The notes: generated by a model not told the origin, from the sequence alone. DNA of 55,193 bases from an uncultured Acidimicrobiaceae bacterium (GCA_903919455.1 CAIXIJ010000049.1:1-55193); one strand, 5' to 3'. Shown: positions 36,660 through 45,552, counted from the first letter of the stretch. Translations and numbers: made by a program.

Positions 36660-37270
36660 GGGGTTGCGGACCGAACAATGTGGCGCATCCACCACCAGCC
36701 GAGGAGGTTGCACACCAATCCGGTGGTGATGGCCACCAACCCCGCGGGGGTGCCAACGGCATGCCGGAAGGCAGCGCTGGCAGCGAAACTCCACGTGGCG
36801 AACACCAGTGGAACGAGCGTGAGTACCCGGGCGCTCAGCCTCGCCTGTGCGCTGTGCGCAGCGGCTTCGTGTCGGGCTGCAGCTCTCTCTCGAAGCATCG
36901 AGGCCCCCGACTGCACGGTGGCTGCGGTGGACCCACCCCACCGCGACGCAGCGGTGACGACCTGTACCACCACTGCTTCGTCGGGATCGCTGGGTGAGAG
37001 GCGTTCGAGGTCGTCGAATCGGTGGTGCGGCCCGAGCGCCGAAGCCGTGTGAGGCAGCTCCCGCTGTGCTTCGGCGAAAGCGATCCGGAGGTGGGTGCCG
37101 CCTCGAACCCTGGCGGCGACCGCATCGAGGAAACGCGCCCAGTCGATGTTCTCGGCGTGGCGACGACGATGTGGGGTGTCGACAGCGGATGACGGTGCTG
37201 GCGTTCGGCGCGGTGGGCGATGCGCCATGCCCCACGCCCACACGGCGACAGCCAATGCGAGCGCCGTCAT
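36656..37270 (-). CDS. TadB-like inner-membrane secretion protein
   Basis: A 204-residue TadB/GspF-type membrane protein: one N-terminal helix (MTALALAVAVWAWGMA), a cytoplasmic helical domain with AAARVRGGTHLRIAF, and two C-terminal helices (VLTLVPLVFATWSFAASA and GLVAITTGLVCNLLGWWW). It overlaps cpaF and tadC by 4 bases each, so the whole Tad set is translationally coupled. Confidence 0.85.
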   Translation of the reverse strand: MTALALAVAVWAWGMAHRPPRRTPAPSSAVDTPHRRRHAENIDWARFLDAVAARVRGGTHLRIAFAEAQRELPHTASALGPHHRFDDLERLSPSDPDEAVVVQVVTAASRWGGSTAATVQSGASMLRERAAARHEAAAHSAQARLSARVLTLVPLVFATWSFAASAAFRHAVGTPAGLVAITTGLVCNLLGWWWMRHIVRSATP

Positions 37271-38241
37271 CGGCGGACCCGCTCGGCGATGGCGACCACG
37301 CTGCTACGGTCGGCAAGGAGGCGTACCCCGCACGTGCTGCCGTGCGCGGCAGGAAGCACCTCCGCTACTTCGGCGACTCGCCGGGTGCCGTCGGCCACCC
37401 GCTCGACGTGCACCACCATGTCGATGGCGCGCGCCACGTGATGTTGTGCAGCCGACATCGGCCATCCGTTGGCCTCCTGAGCCACCAGCCCGGCGAGCCG
37501 GTCGAGTGCGTCGGCCGCGCTGTTCGCATGGACGGTGCTGAGCGAACCGTCGTGTCCGGTGTTCAGCGCATGCAGGAGATGGATGGCTTCGGGGCCTCGT
37601 ACCTCCCCCACCACCAGGCGGTCGGGTCGCATGCGCAGCGCCGTGCGCAGCAGGTGGGCCAGCGTGATGGCACCTACGCCATCGGGGGTGGCCTCGCGGG
37701 TTTCCAGCCGCACCACATGTGGATGGGCGAGACGCAGTTCGGCCACGTCTTCCAACGTGATGATGCGACTGCCTGCTTCCACCTCGTGCGCCAGCGCGTT
37801 CAGCAGCGTGGTCTTGCCCGATGAGGTGGCGCCGCTGACCACCACGTTGCACCGCCGCTGAACGAGTTGCCGCAGCAGGGCGAGCACTGGCGCCGCGGCG
37901 AAGGCGTCGAGAGGAATGTGCCGCTCGGGGAAACGCCGGATGGTAAGGCTCGGCCCATCGATGGCGACCGGCTCGATGGTGGCGCACAGGCGCGCTCCGT
38001 CCGGCAGGCGGGCATCCACGGTGGGGTGCGAGCGGTCGAGACGTCGACCCAGCGGAGCCAGTAGATGCTCGATGGTGGCGAGGAGGGTTGCCGTGCGCAT
38101 CTGCCCCACGTGGTGCAGTGAGCCGTCGCGTTCCACCCAGATGTCGCGTCCGGCGTTGACCATCACCTCGGTGACTCGCGGGTCGTGCAGCCAGCGCTCG
38201 AGCCCACCGAGGGGCGACTGTTCGGCGACGAGATCGATCAT
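37267..38241 (-). CDS. TadA/CpaF secretion ATPase
   Basis: A hexameric type II/IV secretion ATPase of 324 residues. Walker A GATSSGKTTLLNAL (near residue 140), Asp box IITLEDVAEL, Walker B LVVGEVRGPEA and the His box TGHDGSLSTVHAN all match CpaF/TadA. It powers assembly of the Flp-like pilin. It is flanked by the CpaE-like and TadB genes with 4-base overlaps. Confidence 0.93.
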   Translation of the reverse strand: MIDLVAEQSPLGGLERWLHDPRVTEVMVNAGRDIWVERDGSLHHVGQMRTATLLATIEHLLAPLGRRLDRSHPTVDARLPDGARLCATIEPVAIDGPSLTIRRFPERHIPLDAFAAAPVLALLRQLVQRRCNVVVSGATSSGKTTLLNALAHEVEAGSRIITLEDVAELRLAHPHVVRLETREATPDGVGAITLAHLLRTALRMRPDRLVVGEVRGPEAIHLLHALNTGHDGSLSTVHANSAADALDRLAGLVAQEANGWPMSAAQHHVARAIDMVVHVERVADGTRRVAEVAEVLPAAHGSTCGVRLLADRSSVVAIAERVRR

Positions 38242-38879
38242 GCTGCGCCCCGCAGAGGGCGAGCGATGGACCCCGGCAATCGCGTGGCCAGCAGTCCGGC
38301 GTCGACGGAGCGGGCCACTGCAGGGTCGTATGGCACCTCCGCTACCACCGGTGCGCCGATGGCTCGCTCCACATCGCGGGCGCCGAGTGCTCGGCCCGGT
38401 TCGGTGACCAGCACGATGCCGGTGGGCCGCGCCATCGTGGCGACGGCACGCCGGACGGAGAGATAGCAGGGCCGCACGACGAGCAAGCTGGTGGCGAACT
38501 CGGGAAGCAGACCGTCTGGTGGGCTGCCAACTCCCGCATCGACGACCACGCTGTCGGAGTGCGTGGACAACGCGTCGCCCAGCGCCGACCATCGATGCGC
38601 TGGTGTGTGCCCGGCAGAGGTGCCGGCGGGCAGTACCCGCATTGCGTCGCGAGCCGGTACGGCAAGTCGCCAGAGTGCGTCGGCGCCTGAGGTGGACGAC
38701 GACATCCAGTCGAGCACCCCGGGGCCGGAAGGCTCGGGTAAGCCGAGCGCGGCCGGCGCGTCGCCGCACAGGTCGACGAGCACAGTGGGATGAGTGCGGG
38801 ACAACAACAACGACAGAGCGGCAGCCACCACGGTGGTGCCGCTGCCGCCCTTCACGGACCAGCAGACGTACATGACCAA
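38238..38879 (-). CDS. CpaE-like ATPase of the Tad locus
   Basis: A 213-residue MinD/ParA-class protein with the deviant Walker A KGGSGTTVVA (near residues 10-19) and a weak Walker B (DSVVVDAGVGSP). It corresponds to the actinobacterial CpaE homologue (Rv3660c type) that heads the tad operon and may localise the machine. The ATG at 38879 or 38873 is the start. It is the first gene of the coupled minus-strand Tad set. Confidence 0.85.
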   Translation of the reverse strand: MVMYVCWSVKGGSGTTVVAAALSLLLSRTHPTVLVDLCGDAPAALGLPEPSGPGVLDWMSSSTSGADALWRLAVPARDAMRVLPAGTSAGHTPAHRWSALGDALSTHSDSVVVDAGVGSPPDGLLPEFATSLLVVRPCYLSVRRAVATMARPTGIVLVTEPGRALGARDVERAIGAPVVAEVPYDPAVARSVDAGLLATRLPGSIARPLRGAA

Positions 38880-38979
38880 CCCCCAATGCAGCGGGAGAAC
38901 GACGGGAGGAAGTCGTTGCCGAACCTATCCCTATGGTGTGCTCATCCCAACCCGTTGTCGGGTCGGCGTGTGGCGAGCG

Positions 38980-40485
38980 TCAGTGCTTCCAGTAGGGAGC
39001 GTGGAGTTCGGCGTTTTTGAGTGGCTTGATGCAACGGCGCACGGTGCGTTCGTGCCGCGATGACAACCAGCCGACGGCAAACCAGGCCGCGGACTCCACC
39101 TCGGCCATGCCGCGGAACAACTCGGTGGCCACGATGAGATCGTTCAGTTCACCGAGCGTGTTTTGGGCAGGCTCCAGGGTGGCCACGAATCGGGCGACCT
39201 TCTTCGCTGGAAACAGCGTGGCAGTGAGTTCAGCCACGTACCGCATGCGCTTGAGTTCCTTGCGCACGTCGTGCTGGGCCTCCACCGGCAGGCCCTCGAA
39301 GGCCTCGTGTTGCTCCACGCTCGCCTTGCGCAGTTGCCGAAGGCGCTTCGCCACCTCGTGCTTCACATCGAGCCCGTCGGCCTTCGGATCGCCGTGCGCG
39401 TAGGCGAGCAGGTCGAGTGCCAGCGTGGTGAAGTCGATGCTGCGCAGCACCTCGGCTGGGTCCACCTCGGGCGCGGGGGCGGGCACATGGAGCTTCGGTG
39501 CCCCGACCTTCTCCAACCGGGCCAACCAGTCGCCGAGCACGACCTCGCGGTCGCGGGCTGCGCCGAGCACGTTGAACACGGCAGCGAGTTGTTCACCCCA
39601 AGCGGGCTCCACCTCGGGGCACAGCGGCCCGAACTCGCGCAGCACGGTGCGCAGCTTGCGGATTCCCACCCTGGCTTGGTGCACGTGTTCGTGGCCGGCC
39701 AGGCCGGCGGCGACGGCGCTGGTGTTGCCGAGCACCTGCACCAAACACGCCCGCGTCATCTCCCGAAGGGCGGCGTCCATGCTCATCGATGCGTCGAGCT
39801 GGGGCGTGGGTGCCTTGGCAACCGGGAGGGTGGTGAGGCCCTTCGACAGCATTACGCCGCGCTGCGACTTGGTGGCGGTGTCGAGCCAGAGGCCATGTCG
39901 AGTTGCCCAGCGGCGTGATGCGGTGATCACTGCGCGCGGGTGGCCGCTCTTCAGCTCGACCTCGAGTTCGCAGATGGCAAGCGAGCCGCCCTCCGCGGCG
40001 ACGATGCCGTCGTCGAATGCCAATTCCACCGTGCCGCCGGGCACCCGTAATGTGCGCGCGGTGCGCCACACATCGGTGTGAAATCGTTCGGTGGGTTCTT
40101 CCTTGAGGCGTTGCAGCAGCTTGAGGAAACGATCGCCTACGGGAGTGCCGGCGTGCAGCGTCGCATCTGGCTGCGGACGACCGGTGCCGGGGAGCACCAC
40201 GTTGTCTTCTTCGCGCGTCATTGCATCTGCCCCGCGGGGCGTCGCCTTGAGGGTTTGCACCCAGCGGCGTCCTTCCTTACGGATGCGCCAGCCGATTCCT
40301 TTCGCAGCCAGTTCGTGCGCCGGTGTGTCGATGTAGGCCGCCTGCAGATGCTGCCGTCGTGACGGCTGCGGTCCGCGCACAGCCGCCTGCACCGCACTGG
40401 CCCGCGCCACGGGCACGTGCAGCTTCAGTTCGATCTCATGGCGGTGCAACGGGTCCGCGCCGGAGGAATCGACGGTGGAAGGCAC
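38980..40485 (-). CDS. CYTH-CHAD domain protein
   Basis: A 501-residue protein. The N-terminal CYTH domain (about residues 15-205) starts with the defining EIELKLHV (ExExK) motif and has further basic/acidic strands (GWRIRKEG, CELEVELKSG). The C-terminal CHAD domain (about 220-495) is helical and rich in conserved His (GHEHVHQARVGIRKLRTVLREF; HDVRKELKRMRYVAEL). CYTH enzymes hydrolyse triphosphate, and CHAD binds polyphosphate. The combination suggests polyphosphate or triphosphate metabolism. It starts with GTG at 40485. Confidence 0.92.
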   Translation of the reverse strand: MPSTVDSSGADPLHRHEIELKLHVPVARASAVQAAVRGPQPSRRQHLQAAYIDTPAHELAAKGIGWRIRKEGRRWVQTLKATPRGADAMTREEDNVVLPGTGRPQPDATLHAGTPVGDRFLKLLQRLKEEPTERFHTDVWRTARTLRVPGGTVELAFDDGIVAAEGGSLAICELEVELKSGHPRAVITASRRWATRHGLWLDTATKSQRGVMLSKGLTTLPVAKAPTPQLDASMSMDAALREMTRACLVQVLGNTSAVAAGLAGHEHVHQARVGIRKLRTVLREFGPLCPEVEPAWGEQLAAVFNVLGAARDREVVLGDWLARLEKVGAPKLHVPAPAPEVDPAEVLRSIDFTTLALDLLAYAHGDPKADGLDVKHEVAKRLRQLRKASVEQHEAFEGLPVEAQHDVRKELKRMRYVAELTATLFPAKKVARFVATLEPAQNTLGELNDLIVATELFRGMAEVESAAWFAVGWLSSRHERTVRRCIKPLKNAELHAPYWKH

Positions 40486-40556
40486 CGTATATTCATATCG
40501 GTGTCGTTGACAGGTCGCAAGGAGTTTGCTCAGTGTTCACTCTGTACGCGGGCTGG

Positions 40557-41525
40557 TCACGGGCCGATGTTGCGCAGTGGCGAGCCCTCTGTGAAGCGGC
40601 GGAGGTTGTCGAGGAACACCTCTGCGGCGCGGTGTGCGGCCAACGGAGTGGTGCCGGCACTGTGCGGGGTGATGATCACGTTGGGCAGCCCCCACAGTGG
40701 ACTCGTTGGCGGCAGGGGCTCCACGCTGAAGACGTCCAATGCGGCGCCGCCGATGTGGCCCGACTGCAGCGCTGCGACCAAGGCGTGCTCGTCGATCAGT
40801 TCACCGCGGCCGACGTTCACGATGTGCGCGCCGCGGGGCAGAAGGGCCAGTTCCGCTGCACCGATGATGCCGCGGGTCTGCTCGTTGTGCGGCGCCGTCA
40901 GCACGAGATCGTCGATGTTCGGCAGCAGTTCGTGCAGCCGTTGGATGGGCCACGTGAGGCAGGGTTCGTCGCCGGTGGGGGTGCGGCGCAGACCGGTGAC
41001 CGAGACGCCGAAGTGTGTTGCCAGCCGTGCGACCTCTGTGCCAATGGAGCCGAGGCCGACGATGCCCATTCGGCGGCCTTCCACATCAATCGTGTCGCGA
41101 TTGTCCCAACGCTGCTCGGTCTGGGCCACGGCAAATGCGCGCGCTTCACGACACAGGGAAATCACGTGCATGATCACCGTGTGAGCGATCGGTACCGCCG
41201 ATGATCCGGCCGAGTGGGTCACCGTCATTCCCCGTTGGGTCAATGCCGCGAACACCGGGTCGTCGAGGCCGGCCGAGAACATGTGCAGCCACTTCGCGTT
41301 CGGCGCCTGGAGCAGCACCTTCATGAACGAGCCTCCGCGCTGCTCCTGCCAGAGGTCGGCGCTGAATACGGCGAGGTCGATGCGGTCGATCTCTTCGGCG
41401 GTCATCCGGCGGTCGCGTGGCAATTCGAGATATCGCAGCGTCGGGTCGATGCGACGCCACGCATGGCCGTAACGCGCGAGGGCGGCGTCGCTGCAGAGCA
41501 GTGTTCTGTTCAGGACGACCGCACC
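40557..41525 (-). CDS. D-2-hydroxyacid dehydrogenase
   Basis: An NAD(P)-dependent 2-hydroxyacid dehydrogenase of 322 residues. The Rossmann motif is GIVGLGSIGTEVA, followed by the catalytic-domain signature NVGRGELIDEHAL (catalytic Arg-type) and PHSAGTT containing the catalytic His. The GTG start at 41525 (protein begins with a RVVLNRTLLCSDAA-type strand) is preferred over the shorter TTG at 41423, because it restores the N-terminal part of the substrate domain. It overlaps a 33-residue small ORF. The substrate is unknown. Confidence 0.85.
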   Translation of the reverse strand, partial: GAVVLNRTLLCSDAALARYGHAWRRIDPTLRYLELPRDRRMTAEEIDRIDLAVFSADLWQEQRGGSFMKVLLQAPNAKWLHMFSAGLDDPVFAALTQRGMTVTHSAGSSAVPIAHTVIMHVISLCREARAFAVAQTEQRWDNRDTIDVEGRRMGIVGLGSIGTEVARLATHFGVSVTGLRRTPTGDEPCLTWPIQRLHELLPNIDDLVLTAPHNEQTRGIIGAAELALLPRGAHIVNVGRGELIDEHALVAALQSGHIGGAALDVFSVEPLPPTSPLWGLPNVIITPHSAGTTPLAAHRAAEVFLDNLRRFTEGSPLRNIGP

Positions 41526-41611
41526 TTGTTGACGGCGATGACCAACAGCGTGATGAAGGCCACGAGCATGATCCAGCGCTGCACGTGGTGAAGGTTATCC
41601 GAGGCGGTCAT
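41510..41611 (-). CDS. Small membrane protein (33 aa)
   Basis: A short frame from ATG 41611 encodes 33 residues: a polar start (MTASDNLHHVQRW) and a single hydrophobic helix IMLVAFITLLVIAVNKV. It overlaps the start of the D-2-hydroxyacid dehydrogenase gene by 16 bases, which would couple the two. It is credible as a small membrane protein but has no known relative I can name. Confidence 0.45.
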   Translation of the reverse strand: MTASDNLHHVQRWIMLVAFITLLVIAVNKVRSS

Positions 41612-41649
41612 TGCGGCTGCTGCCGATGGCGGCTTCCTACACTGCCGCC

Positions 41650-42264
41650 ATGAACGGTGGTGCTTCACTTGCCGCGCTCTGCGCCGAACTCGCGGCGTAC
41701 CTCGATGGGCGTGAGCCCTGGACGGACGCCCTGACGGCACTGGCCGAAGCGAGCGGGTTCGATCCGGGCGACGAAGCGCCGCCGATTGCGTTGCACCTGG
41801 ACGCGCTCGATGGGTCTGCTGCCATCGTGGCTGCGGTGCGCGACGCAGCGCGTGCGCTGCGCTGGCGACAGAACCAGAGCTACACGGATACTGCCTTCCT
41901 GCGTAGCTACGCCTACGCGGAATTGGTGGGGCCATCGGGGCACGCCCGCCACGACACATATGCCATCGGCTTGCTGTACCTCGCACCGGGAACCTTCTAC
42001 CCGGCGCACGCCCACCCCGCAGAGGAGGCGTACCACGTGCTGGCGGGCGCGAGCGAGTGGTGGCAGGGCGAGTTGGCCGGCGCTGCGTCGGCGAGCAGTG
42101 CTGCAGACGCTTCGGCGCTGCGCGCGCCTGGTGACCGGGTGCTGCACCCGAGCGGCGTGATGCATGCCATGCGGAGCGGCAGTAGGCCGTTGCTGGCGCT
42201 GTACATCTGGCGCGGCGACATTGGTGTGGCAGCGCAACTCGCCGAATCCACCGAGCGCCTCTAG
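41650..42264 (+). CDS. Cupin of the DMSP-lyase family
   Basis: A 204-residue protein with a C-terminal cupin barrel. Metal-binding residues are seen in YPAHAHPAEEAYHVLAG (HxH...E) and LHPSGVMHAM (final His), followed by LALYIWRGDI. This pattern fits the dimethylsulfoniopropionate-lyase (DddL-like) cupin family. The N-terminal half is helical. Whether it truly cleaves DMSP is uncertain, since family members vary. The ATG at 41650 is used. It ends 10 bases before the tRNA-Sec gene. Confidence 0.65.
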   Translation: MNGGASLAALCAELAAYLDGREPWTDALTALAEASGFDPGDEAPPIALHLDALDGSAAIVAAVRDAARALRWRQNQSYTDTAFLRSYAYAELVGPSGHARHDTYAIGLLYLAPGTFYPAHAHPAEEAYHVLAGASEWWQGELAGAASASSAADASALRAPGDRVLHPSGVMHAMRSGSRPLLALYIWRGDIGVAAQLAESTERL

Positions 42265-42274
42265 TCTCACTGGC

Positions 42275-42370
42275 GGAGGTGTCCGGGTACCTGGTGGACT
42301 CCGCCGCCTTCAAAGCGGTTGGGACGAGCGATCCTCGTCCGGCGGGTTCGATTCCCGTCCACCTCCGCCA
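42275..42370 (+). tRNA. selC: tRNA-Sec (anticodon TCA)
   Basis: A 96-base selenocysteine tRNA. The acceptor GGAGGTG pairs with CACCTCC (the eighth position is a T/C mismatch), discriminator G, encoded CCA. The anticodon loop CTTCAAA is closed by CCGC/GCGG, giving TCA (42310-42312), which reads UGA. The very long variable arm is GGACGAG/CTCGTCC, the T-arm GCGGG/CCCGT. Its size and layout match bacterial selC. Its 3' 29 bases are the attachment core of an integrated element, but the tRNA is intact. Confidence 0.95.
42342..42370 (+). repeat. attL core of selC-integrated element
   Basis: The last 29 bases of tRNA-Sec (T-arm to CCA). The same 29 bases occur exactly at 48699-48727 in direct orientation, while the bases outside differ on both sides. 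This is the crossover core expected for a tyrosine-recombinase element using a tRNA 3' end. Confidence 0.9.
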
Positions 42371-42416
42371 ACACGCCGCAGGTCAGCCTGGTTCCCTGTC
42401 GAGGATGTCCATGTAC

Positions 42417-42434
42417 TGGTCACAGAATGGTCAC
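42417..42434 (+). repeat. Arm-type integrase sites, left
   Basis: Two direct TGGTCAC copies (42417-42423, 42428-42434), 11 bp apart, with the 4-base spacer AGAA, 46 bases inside the att core. The same arrangement is present near attR. Confidence 0.65.
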
Positions 42435-42464
42435 AACCAATCCCGTCGCGAGGGTGCGTTCGTA

Positions 42465-42484
42465 TGTGTGTGTGTGTGTGTGTG
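42465..42484 (+). repeat. (TG)10 microsatellite
   Basis: Ten uninterrupted TG dinucleotides in the non-coding left end of the element. Such a run is unusual in a high-GC bacterial chromosome and could vary in length. Confidence 0.8.
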
Positions 42485-42761
42485 TTCGTGCGCCGGGCCG
42501 TCGTAGGAGGCGGCACCACGGAGGACTATTGAAGCAGCCGGGAAGAGCGAAGTCTGCGGCTTCTGCGTTCGTGGCTGCCTCGTCATCCCGTTGAGACGTG
42601 AATCGTCGGTCACGAGACCAGCGTTGCCCGTCGACAAGGGTCTGCCTGGCCCGGTCTTGCCTATCGCTATTGCCTGCTGAGCCCGGCAAGGCTAGAGCGC
42701 CCCCTCGTTCGGTCGCGGCCGTCGGTTAACCCGGCGAACACGAGCCCCTCACTAACGGAGC

Positions 42762-43505
42762 CTAATTCAGCACAGGGTCCGCGCCGGCGAACGCAGTCAC
42801 CAGCGCCAAGGCAGCCTTCTCGTCGACGCCGGCGGCGACGAACTGAATTGAGGTGCCGCTCTTTGACAATCCTCCGGTCCAAGTCGCGGTCACCAGTTCG
42901 GGAGAGACTCGAGCGAGAACACCTTCATTGCCGTCGACGCGCAGCAACGAGTACCCATTTGCAGGATCGGACACTTCGGGGTACGACGGGAGCGAACCGG
43001 ACGGATCAGAGATGATTGACAATGCCACCCCACTGCTCTTGCTGACGAAGTCGCCGATCGACGCGTCTGGTAACAGTCCGGCGGGCTGTACTCCAGGCAG
43101 AAGCAGAACAGAAACCACTTCGGTCCGAAGCGGATCACGAGACTTTGTGAACGTAGGGTCGGGAACAAGATTCAGTGCACACGTCAAGTCGCTGTCCATG
43201 AACGTCGCTGAGGATCGCGGAAGTGAAGCACCCAAGAAAGATTCAATAAGCGAGCAGTCAAGCGCTCTGAACGCCTCCCGAATGGTCGGTTGAGGTATTG
43301 GAGCCGAGAATGTTCGTGGATTCGTGAGGATTATCTGCTGCTCGGACTTCTTCGTCGACGGCGTAGGCGCCTCTGTTGGTCCCACCTTCCCGCCTGACTC
43401 TGTATCTCGCGAACAAGCATTGAGACTGAGGATTGTCGACAATCCCAACAGGAGAGCTACCAAATTTCGCGTGACGTGCTGGGGTCGTCCCATATCATCG
43501 TTCAT
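42762..43505 (-). CDS. Element lipoprotein A
   Basis: A 247-residue lipoprotein. After a short basic start (MNDDMGRPQHVTRN) comes a signal helix LVALLLGLSTIL ending in the lipobox LNAC, then a Pro/Thr/Ser-rich spacer and a mixed alpha/beta domain with conserved-looking Cys (FRALDCSLIE, DLTCALNL). The ATG at 43505 overlaps the stop of the secreted protein gene (TGATG), so the pair is coupled; a second in-frame ATG lies 12 bases on. No family recognised. Codon use is more AT-rich than in the chromosome around it. Confidence 0.75.
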   Translation of the reverse strand: MNDDMGRPQHVTRNLVALLLGLSTILSLNACSRDTESGGKVGPTEAPTPSTKKSEQQIILTNPRTFSAPIPQPTIREAFRALDCSLIESFLGASLPRSSATFMDSDLTCALNLVPDPTFTKSRDPLRTEVVSVLLLPGVQPAGLLPDASIGDFVSKSSGVALSIISDPSGSLPSYPEVSDPANGYSLLRVDGNEGVLARVSPELVTATWTGGLSKSGTSIQFVAAGVDEKAALALVTAFAGADPVLN

Positions 43506-44296
43506 CAGCACGAACCATGATCTGAAACGATTGGTCCGTAGCCACCGAAACTGAAATATACGCCACAGCCTGGCTCGTGCGGTGATACGTTGACGACTTC
43601 TGACACCAAGTATTCGACGTTGGATTGGTCGCGCCGATACCACGCCGATCCGATGTATGGATAGCTGAGCGTGAGCGGAGTTGCTGGTGCGCCATCGCCA
43701 TATGCCAGCTCATGCCCGACTGCCGAAATCCCGTATTGACCACCAGCGCAGGTCTTGGCGCCCCTTAGAGTTCCGTTGATGTATCGATTCCATGAACTGC
43801 TGCCGACCCTGCGAACGTCGAATGTGGCGACCTCGCCTGAAACAAACGTCTGACTAAGGGAGTTAGCGTAATACACGCCATTGCACCGTCCATCCATGAA
43901 CGCGCGCTTGTAGGCGCGACCAGTTGGCCCTACACCCGAGCAGATCTGGCCGCAGCCAAGAAAGACACCGATCGCGTGGAAGTCACTGTTTGCAGTGGTC
44001 GGGTAGCTGATTCCCTGTTGAACCGGCAGCACGTTGGCATCTGCATTTGGGTAGCAACTCAGGAACTCGGACGCGGCGACCTGACAGCTTGTCCAGGCCG
44101 GCATCGGTGGAATGTTTATCGTCATTTTGACGCCAAGCGAGTTGGCGATGTATTGACCAAAGAACGATGGATAAAGAATTCCCCCGTGATTGGTCGAATC
44201 GTAGGGATGTGCGTCGACACGCCGCGCGTCCCCCGCTCCCATCAATGAGATCAGCAATGTAAGGAGCGCAGCAATGCAGCAGCCACGTCGCATCAT
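43505..44296 (-). CDS. Element secreted Cys-rich protein A
   Basis: A 263-residue secreted protein. The signal peptide is MMRRGCCIAALLTLLISLMG, with an Ala-rich cleavage region before DAHPYDSTNHGG. The mature part holds eight cysteines, suggesting four disulfides, and is rich in Gly, Tyr, Ser and aromatic residues. It is probably a beta-rich extracellular domain. The ATG at 44296 has GGAAGG 9 bases upstream; longer upstream frames lack a signal-peptide start. No family recognised. It is coupled to lipoprotein A downstream. Confidence 0.72.
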   Translation of the reverse strand: MMRRGCCIAALLTLLISLMGAGDARRVDAHPYDSTNHGGILYPSFFGQYIANSLGVKMTINIPPMPAWTSCQVAASEFLSCYPNADANVLPVQQGISYPTTANSDFHAIGVFLGCGQICSGVGPTGRAYKRAFMDGRCNGVYYANSLSQTFVSGEVATFDVRRVGSSSWNRYINGTLRGAKTCAGGQYGISAVGHELAYGDGAPATPLTLSYPYIGSAWYRRDQSNVEYLVSEVVNVSPHEPGCGVYFSFGGYGPIVSDHGSC

Positions 44297-44394
44297 CGTC
44301 GTCAGCCTTCCACGGATGGCGCTCTGAGTCAACGAACACGCCGCAATTCCCCACCCACGGGCGCCCAACACCCGGGTCGCCGAACCATACGACG

Positions 44395-45552
44395 TCAGGG
44401 TGCCAGCAACGAATCGGCTCGCAGCGCAGCGTCCTCGTCATCGCCGGGCAGCACGTGCGCATAGACCTTGAGCGTGACGCCCACGTCGGCGTGGCCGATC
44501 CTCTGCGACACGACCTTTACAGGCACGCCGCTCGCGAGTGCAGCGGTTGCGTAGCTGTGCCGCAGATCATGCAGACGGATCGATGGCAACCCGGCTCGCC
44601 GGGCGAGCTCGACGAAGAGGTTGGAGAAGGCCTCCGGGTTCGGTGGCGAGCCGTTGAGGTTCGTCACTACAAGGCCAGCGCGATCAGCCCATGAGGCGCC
44701 GGCCAGTAGGTGATCGGCGCTCTGCTGGCGCTTCCACGCGCGGAGCGCGGCAGCGGTTGCGGGGCCGATGGCGATTGTTCGGTTGCCGCGGACCGTCTTC
44801 GGAGTCGAGGTCGCGATGGTTGTCCCGAATCGAACTCGGGTGGAGCGAATCGTCACCGTGGCTGCGTCGAGATCGACGTCCGACCATCGCAGACCGAGCA
44901 CTTCGCCACGACGCATGCCGGTGGTGGTCATGAGCGACCACACGCCGGCCCAGCGATGAGATGCGACCGACGCCGAGAAGGCGCGCAACTGGTCGGCCGA
45001 CCACACACTCATCTCAGGACTAGCGCCCTTTGGCGGATCGGCAGCATCACAAGGATTCCGTTGCAGATGCCCCCACCGGACGCCGTCGCGGCAGGCGCGA
45101 GCAAGGACACCGTGAAGGTTGCGGACAGTCTTGACTGAAAGGCCCGGCCCCTCATTGCGCCGTGTCGCCGTCCGCCCGCTGGTGAGCAGTTCGGCATAGA
45201 GCCGGTTCAAGGTCGAACCGTCGAGGGCCTGCAGGCGGATCCCGCCGATCGTCGGCAGCACGTAGTTTCGAATCAACTGCTCGTAGCTCGCCGCGGTCGA
45301 AGGGCGAAGGGCCACTCGTCGCGCCGGAAGCCAATTCTCGAGCAAGAACTGACCGAGCGTCGTTTTGTGAGGAACCACGAACATGCCGCGCTGCTTGTCA
45401 GCCTGCAGCTCTGTCAGCGCCGCTTGCGCAGCCTTCTTCGTCTCGAATCCCCGCCGCTACAGCTGCCGGCGCTTTCCGTCGGCGCCGGCGATGTCGACCA
45501 CGAAGAACCACATGCCGGACTCGTCCCTGCGAATCGACCCCTGAGTGCTCAT
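44395..45552 (-). pseudogene. int: Tyrosine recombinase with amber codon in N-terminal domain
   Basis: The full frame starts at ATG 45552 (MSTQGSIRRDESGMW...) with the AP2-like arm-binding region, but codon 32 is TAG (complement of 45457-45459). The frame is then open through the same domain (RRGFETKKAAQAALTEL) and the SAM-like and catalytic domains to 44395. Catalytic residues are all there: Arg in GMRRGEVLGLRW, Lys in STPKT, HDLRHSYA, His in GHADVG, Tyr in VYAHVLPGD. A 329-residue protein could restart at ATG 45384 (region 44395-45384), lacking the arm-binding domain. It is the integrase of the selC element. Confidence 0.85.

Larger units (their letters stand above)
42371..42761. other. Left-end non-coding region of the element
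   Basis: About 390 bases between attL and the first cargo stop codon. It contains the arm-type repeat pair (42417-42434), a (TG)10 run (42465-42484) and no convincing gene. The short frames here are low-complexity or lack start signals. Confidence 0.6.

Noticed and set aside
45457-45459. TAG in the integrase as recoded (pyrrolysine or selenocysteine) codon
   Set aside because: Selenocysteine uses UGA, no pyrrolysine genes are visible, and the site is in a DNA-binding domain with no need for a special residue. A nonsense mutation is simpler.
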